A program made the translations under genes and the position numbers. A stretch of DNA of 10,226 nt, taken from the NCBI GenBank assembly GCA_030765325.1, contig JAVCCT010000356.1, forward strand, positions 1-10,226, in the 5' to 3' direction. Below are positions 7,819 to 10,226 of the stretch, piece by piece (position 1 is the stretch's first letter; each line of letters starts with the position of its first letter). This stretch comes from Candidatus Stygibacter frigidus. Its GTDB lineage: Bacteria > Cloacimonadota > Cloacimonadia > Cloacimonadales > TCS61. Below the pieces are notes generated by a model that did not search any database, was not told the DNA's origin, and saw only the letters and a program-made list of their open reading frames with translations.

Positions 7819-10226
7819 TTATTTGATCAAAAGAACTTTTCTCTGCTCTGTTTGACCGTTGATATTTACTCGTACAAAATAAATTCCACTTGCTCTCTTT
7901 GCTGCTGACCACACTACTGCATGATCGCCGGCATCCTGTCTGGCATCAAGCAGAGTTTCCACTTTCTGACCTTTGCAGTTATAAATATCTATCTTCACTG
8001 TCCCTTCACTTCCCATATTATAACCAATTGTGGTCTCAGGGTTAAAGGGGTTAGGATAGACTGATCTTATTCCACTGGCAATAACTGGTTCAGTGATCAT
8101 CAAGTCGCCTCTGACACTGTTTGCCGATGTGAATATGCGCTGTCCTTCCAAATTCTCCACTGGAATGCGCAATATCTCTCCGCTGACTGGATATGCTGAT
8201 GCGATTGCAACTTTGTCACCCCAGACGGCTGAAATAAACTGATCATTGATCTGCAGTTTCTCTGCTTCCAGTTTAAATGGAAATTCCAGACTGGCTGAAT
8301 ATAATTCACCAGTTGCTGTGATAACCAGCTCTTCCCCATCAAAGTAATAATCAAGTTTTGTTGATGGTATATCATTGATACGTGTATTTGCCGGGAATTC
8401 ATCGATGATTCCAACTACATACTGCAGGATAAGTGCTGCATCATAAGCTTCCACAGAACCGTTTCCATCCACATCTGCCAAATTTTCCGGGAAAGGATCA
8501 ACTGGAGTCGGCATACCCACTGTATACTGTAAAACTATTGAAGCATCATAAGCTTCTATCTCACCATTGCTGTCCACATCTCCAATAGTACCTGATATTC
8601 CTCCAGCATAATACAGATATGAACGGATCATCAGATTACCATCAGTTACTGCTTCCCAGATATTACCCACTGTTTTATAACTTTGTCCTTCCACACTGTC
8701 AGTATCTTTTCCTATTGCACTGATATTTGCCATCTCGAAGATAGACACATAATATGATCCACTATCAAAAGTTACATTTTCCAGATTTGCCTCAGGAATA
8801 GCTATTGTATTCCAACCAGTAGTTAGATTATCTGGAGAAACCATAAATTGCGCCAGATATGCAGATCCAGGCATTCCACCAGCTCCACTATCATCATATA
8901 TCCGCATCACTAACTGACCTGTATTAAAAGTCTCTACAAACAATCTTATATGGGTTAACACACAACTGCCGTTTGCGTAACTAGGATCAAATTTCACTGC
9001 CATACTTTGAGCAATACCTACATTAAAGCCTTCTTCAGCAGTACCATCATCATAAATCATTTCTAAAGTATTATCAGACATGATATAAGCCGCTGCTTCA
9101 TTACTTAATGCACCATCCTCATCATCATAAAGAGCAGTAACTACATAATAATTCCATGCTCCAACTTCAGGAGTTTCATGCAGATATGAAGGAGTATCAG
9201 AAGGATCTACAGTAGCGATATTAACATAATTCTCACCACTTACATCTGAATACCATACATTGTAACCAGTAACGTTACGGCTCAAAGTAGGAGCAGTATT
9301 AGTCATCACTCTGCCACCATCTACATAGGTATGAATATTCCAGTTGCCTTCAAGACCTAAAGCCGTCCATCCACCAGGAGAACTTGCAACCCATTCACCT
9401 TTACCAATTACAGCAGGACCTGCATCAACACCACAAGGATGCTCGCCTGCGATATGAGTAGCTGAATAACCAATCCAGTACTTTGTTCCACCTTCAATAG
9501 TAACTGGAGTATCAAGGTCAATAGTAATCCAAGCATCAGCAGGTGCAGTAAAGGTCTGGTTATAAATTTCTGTCCCACCGTAAGAACCTGTCCATACATA
9601 GAGTGTACTTGCCGAAGGAGCATCACTAATATATATTTCAACCTGAGTAATATCACCGCCAATATAAGCCATCATATCGTCTTGATCGAAGCATACAGCA
9701 GCGTAAATATCTCCACCCTCAATGTATCCTATAGCATTATCATTTGTTCCATTATCCCATTGCAGCCAGCCTTCTCCGCCACCTTCAATGATAGGATCCC
9801 ATGATAAGACAACCTGATCGTCGTCAGTAGTTTCTGCCATCAGATTTTCAGGAGCTGGTCCCATATAAATTTCCTGCATTACTTGGAAATTATCAATTCT
9901 GAGACCACCAGGAACTACTTCATCGGTAATATTTGAATGCATTCCAAAACGGAACTGAACGTTGCGTCCTGCCAGCATTGTGATGTCCTTATACTCAACA
10001 CCCCAGCCATCTGTAAAGAGGGTCCAGGTATCAATAGCACCAGTAAATACGTAGTTATCTCCATCTGGGTCGTACAACGGATTTGAGATTGAAGTCCAAC
10101 CAAGCCAGCTTTCTCCTGGTAACTGTGATCTAACTTCTACATGGATATAATCACAATCAGGGAAAGTACCTTCATCAAGCATAGTTTCGACATAAATATC
10201 CCATGTGAAAATACCCTCTTCAGGCA
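7819..10226 (-). CDS. Exported multidomain protein with Fn3, dockerin and sorting domain (5' end cut by window)
   Basis: The frame is open to the right edge, with 14 codons upstream of the Met at 10182, so the true start lies outside. Residues are numbered from that Met. Residues 1-105 are a jelly-roll-like domain. A fibronectin type III domain starts at 110-130 (PENLMAE, VVLSWDP) and resumes at 303-368 (GYNVWYSD, YYVVTALYD). Between them sits an inserted beta domain (about 131-295) with the motifs WDNG, KYWIGY and CGVDAGPAV. Residues 373-527 are a second beta-sandwich domain. Residues 531-595 are a type I dockerin with loops DVDSNG (535-540) and DVDGNG (570-575), each followed by EAYDA. Residues 600-697 may be a short cohesin-like beta domain. 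Residues 700-787 are the sorting domain (YPNPFNPETTI to KVLLIK). No catalytic domain is visible; one could lie in the missing N-terminal part, since related proteins can be peptidases. Likely secreted or surface-attached. Confidence 0.92.
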   Translation of the reverse strand, partial: PEEGIFTWDIYVETMLDEGTFPDCDYIHVEVRSQLPGESWLGWTSISNPLYDPDGDNYVFTGAIDTWTLFTDGWGVEYKDITMLAGRNVQFRFGMHSNITDEVVPGGLRIDNFQVMQEIYMGPAPENLMAETTDDDQVVLSWDPIIEGGGEGWLQWDNGTNDNAIGYIEGGDIYAAVCFDQDDMMAYIGGDITQVEIYISDAPSASTLYVWTGSYGGTEIYNQTFTAPADAWITIDLDTPVTIEGGTKYWIGYSATHIAGEHPCGVDAGPAVIGKGEWVASSPGGWTALGLEGNWNIHTYVDGGRVMTNTAPTLSRNVTGYNVWYSDVSGENYVNIATVDPSDTPSYLHETPEVGAWNYYVVTALYDDEDGALSNEAAAYIMSDNTLEMIYDDGTAEEGFNVGIAQSMAVKFDPSYANGSCVLTHIRLFVETFNTGQLVMRIYDDSGAGGMPGSAYLAQFMVSPDNLTTGWNTIAIPEANLENVTFDSGSYYVSIFEMANISAIGKDTDSVEGQSYKTVGNIWEAVTDGNLMIRSYLYYAGGISGTIGDVDSNGEIEAYDASIVLQYTVGMPTPVDPFPENLADVDGNGSVEAYDAALILQYVVGIIDEFPANTRINDIPSTKLDYYFDGEELVITATGELYSASLEFPFKLEAEKLQINDQFISAVWGDKVAIASAYPVSGEILRIPVENLEGQRIFTSANSVRGDLMITEPVIASGIRSVYPNPFNPETTIGYNMGSEGTVKIDIYNCKGQKVETLLDARQDAGDHAVVWSAAKRASGIYFVRVNINGQTEQRKVLLIK
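7822..8085 (-). other. C-terminal sorting domain of the dockerin-containing protein
   Basis: The domain begins near the YPNPFNPETTI motif and continues with a FlgD-like Ig pattern (KIDIYNCKGQKV, SGIYFVRV) to a basic end, KVLLIK. It matches the type A sorting domain (TIGR04183-like) recognised by the type IX secretion pathway in Bacteroidota. Whether this organism has a full type IX machinery cannot be seen here. Confidence 0.85.
8410..8590 (-). other. Type I dockerin domain (two calcium loops) within the partial gene
   Basis: Two 12-residue EF-hand-like loops followed by helices are seen: D535, D537, N539 and D546 in the first, D570, D572, N574 and D581 in the second. Each loop ends in E-A-Y-D and leads into a helix with LQY. 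Positions 10 and 11 of both loops, which set cohesin specificity in clostridial dockerins, are Ala-Tyr. The DNA of the two halves shares GCATCATAAGCTT (8438-8450 and 8543-8555, + strand), consistent with duplication of a half-unit. The spacer between loops is slightly longer than in classical dockerins. Confidence 0.85.

Noticed and set aside
7593..7826. 77-codon + strand open frame in the gap between the two exported genes, rich in Phe, Leu and Ile
   Set aside because: No ribosome binding site before its ATG. It runs through the perfect terminator hairpin at 7760-7790 and over the stop of the minus-strand gene, and its hydrophobic composition is what AT-rich non-coding DNA gives by chance.
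8100..8414. 104-codon minus-strand open frame
   Set aside because: It lies wholly inside the dockerin-containing gene in another frame; the overlapping frame has clear domains and this one has none.
9408..9662. 84-codon Leu-rich minus-strand frame
   Set aside because: Out-of-frame reading of the inserted beta domain of the partial gene. The Leu-rich look comes from the shifted codons, not from a membrane protein.
10180..10182. ATG at 10182 as the start of the dockerin-containing gene
   Set aside because: The frame stays open for 14 more codons to the window edge in the same beta-domain style (FTWDIYVET), there is no ribosome binding site or signal peptide, and an exported protein needs one. 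The start is outside.
3710..10226. The two exported proteins as a new defence or toxin-antitoxin pair
   Set aside because: Both are secreted beta-rich proteins with sorting domains and a terminator between them; no nuclease, NTPase, toxin or antitoxin motif is seen.

Overview
The window is AT-rich bacterial DNA with three large genes, two of them exported multidomain proteins ending in a C-terminal sorting domain of the YPNPFNPETTI type. That ending (TIGR04183 / FlgD-like Ig, 'type A' sorting domain), together with an internal dockerin pair, tandem cadherin-like repeats and very acidic secreted proteins, suggests a member of the FCB group. Candidatus Cloacimonadota is my best guess, with Marinimicrobia-like or Bacteroidota-like lineages as alternatives. 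This is inferred from protein style; there is no rRNA or marker gene here.

Layout. Positions 1-119 hold three consecutive hairpins in a non-coding stretch, the first GC-rich and nearly perfect, and look like dispersed palindromic filler or the end of a gene outside the window. Positions 120-249 are an AT-rich leader. On the + strand, 250-3642 encodes a soluble 1130-residue sensor histidine kinase with the order REC-PAS-GAF-PAS-PAS-GAF-HisKA-HATPase. A hairpin with a T-tract at 3662-3691 separates it from the convergent minus-strand gene 3710-7543. That gene encodes a 1277-residue exported protein made of two similar halves of about 573 residues, each with one Cys-containing beta domain, four cadherin-like repeats and one PKD/Ig-like domain, followed by the sorting domain. 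A 275-bp AT-rich gap (7544-7818) carries its ribosome binding site, a weak promoter candidate and the terminator of the next gene. The minus-strand gene 7819-10226 is cut by the right edge. Its visible part has a jelly-roll-like domain, a fibronectin type III domain interrupted by an inserted domain, another beta-sandwich domain, a two-loop dockerin, a possible cohesin-like domain and the sorting domain.

How they may work together. The two minus-strand genes probably both encode cell-surface or secreted proteins exported by the Sec pathway and then handled by a type IX-like machinery. A terminator lies between them, so they are probably separate transcripts. The kinase is cytoplasmic and convergent with them; nothing in the sequence ties it to their expression. 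I see no CRISPR array, tRNA, rRNA, insertion sequence or phage gene, and no convincing new multi-gene system. The most unusual features are the internal architecture of the two exported proteins and the hairpin cassette at the left edge.
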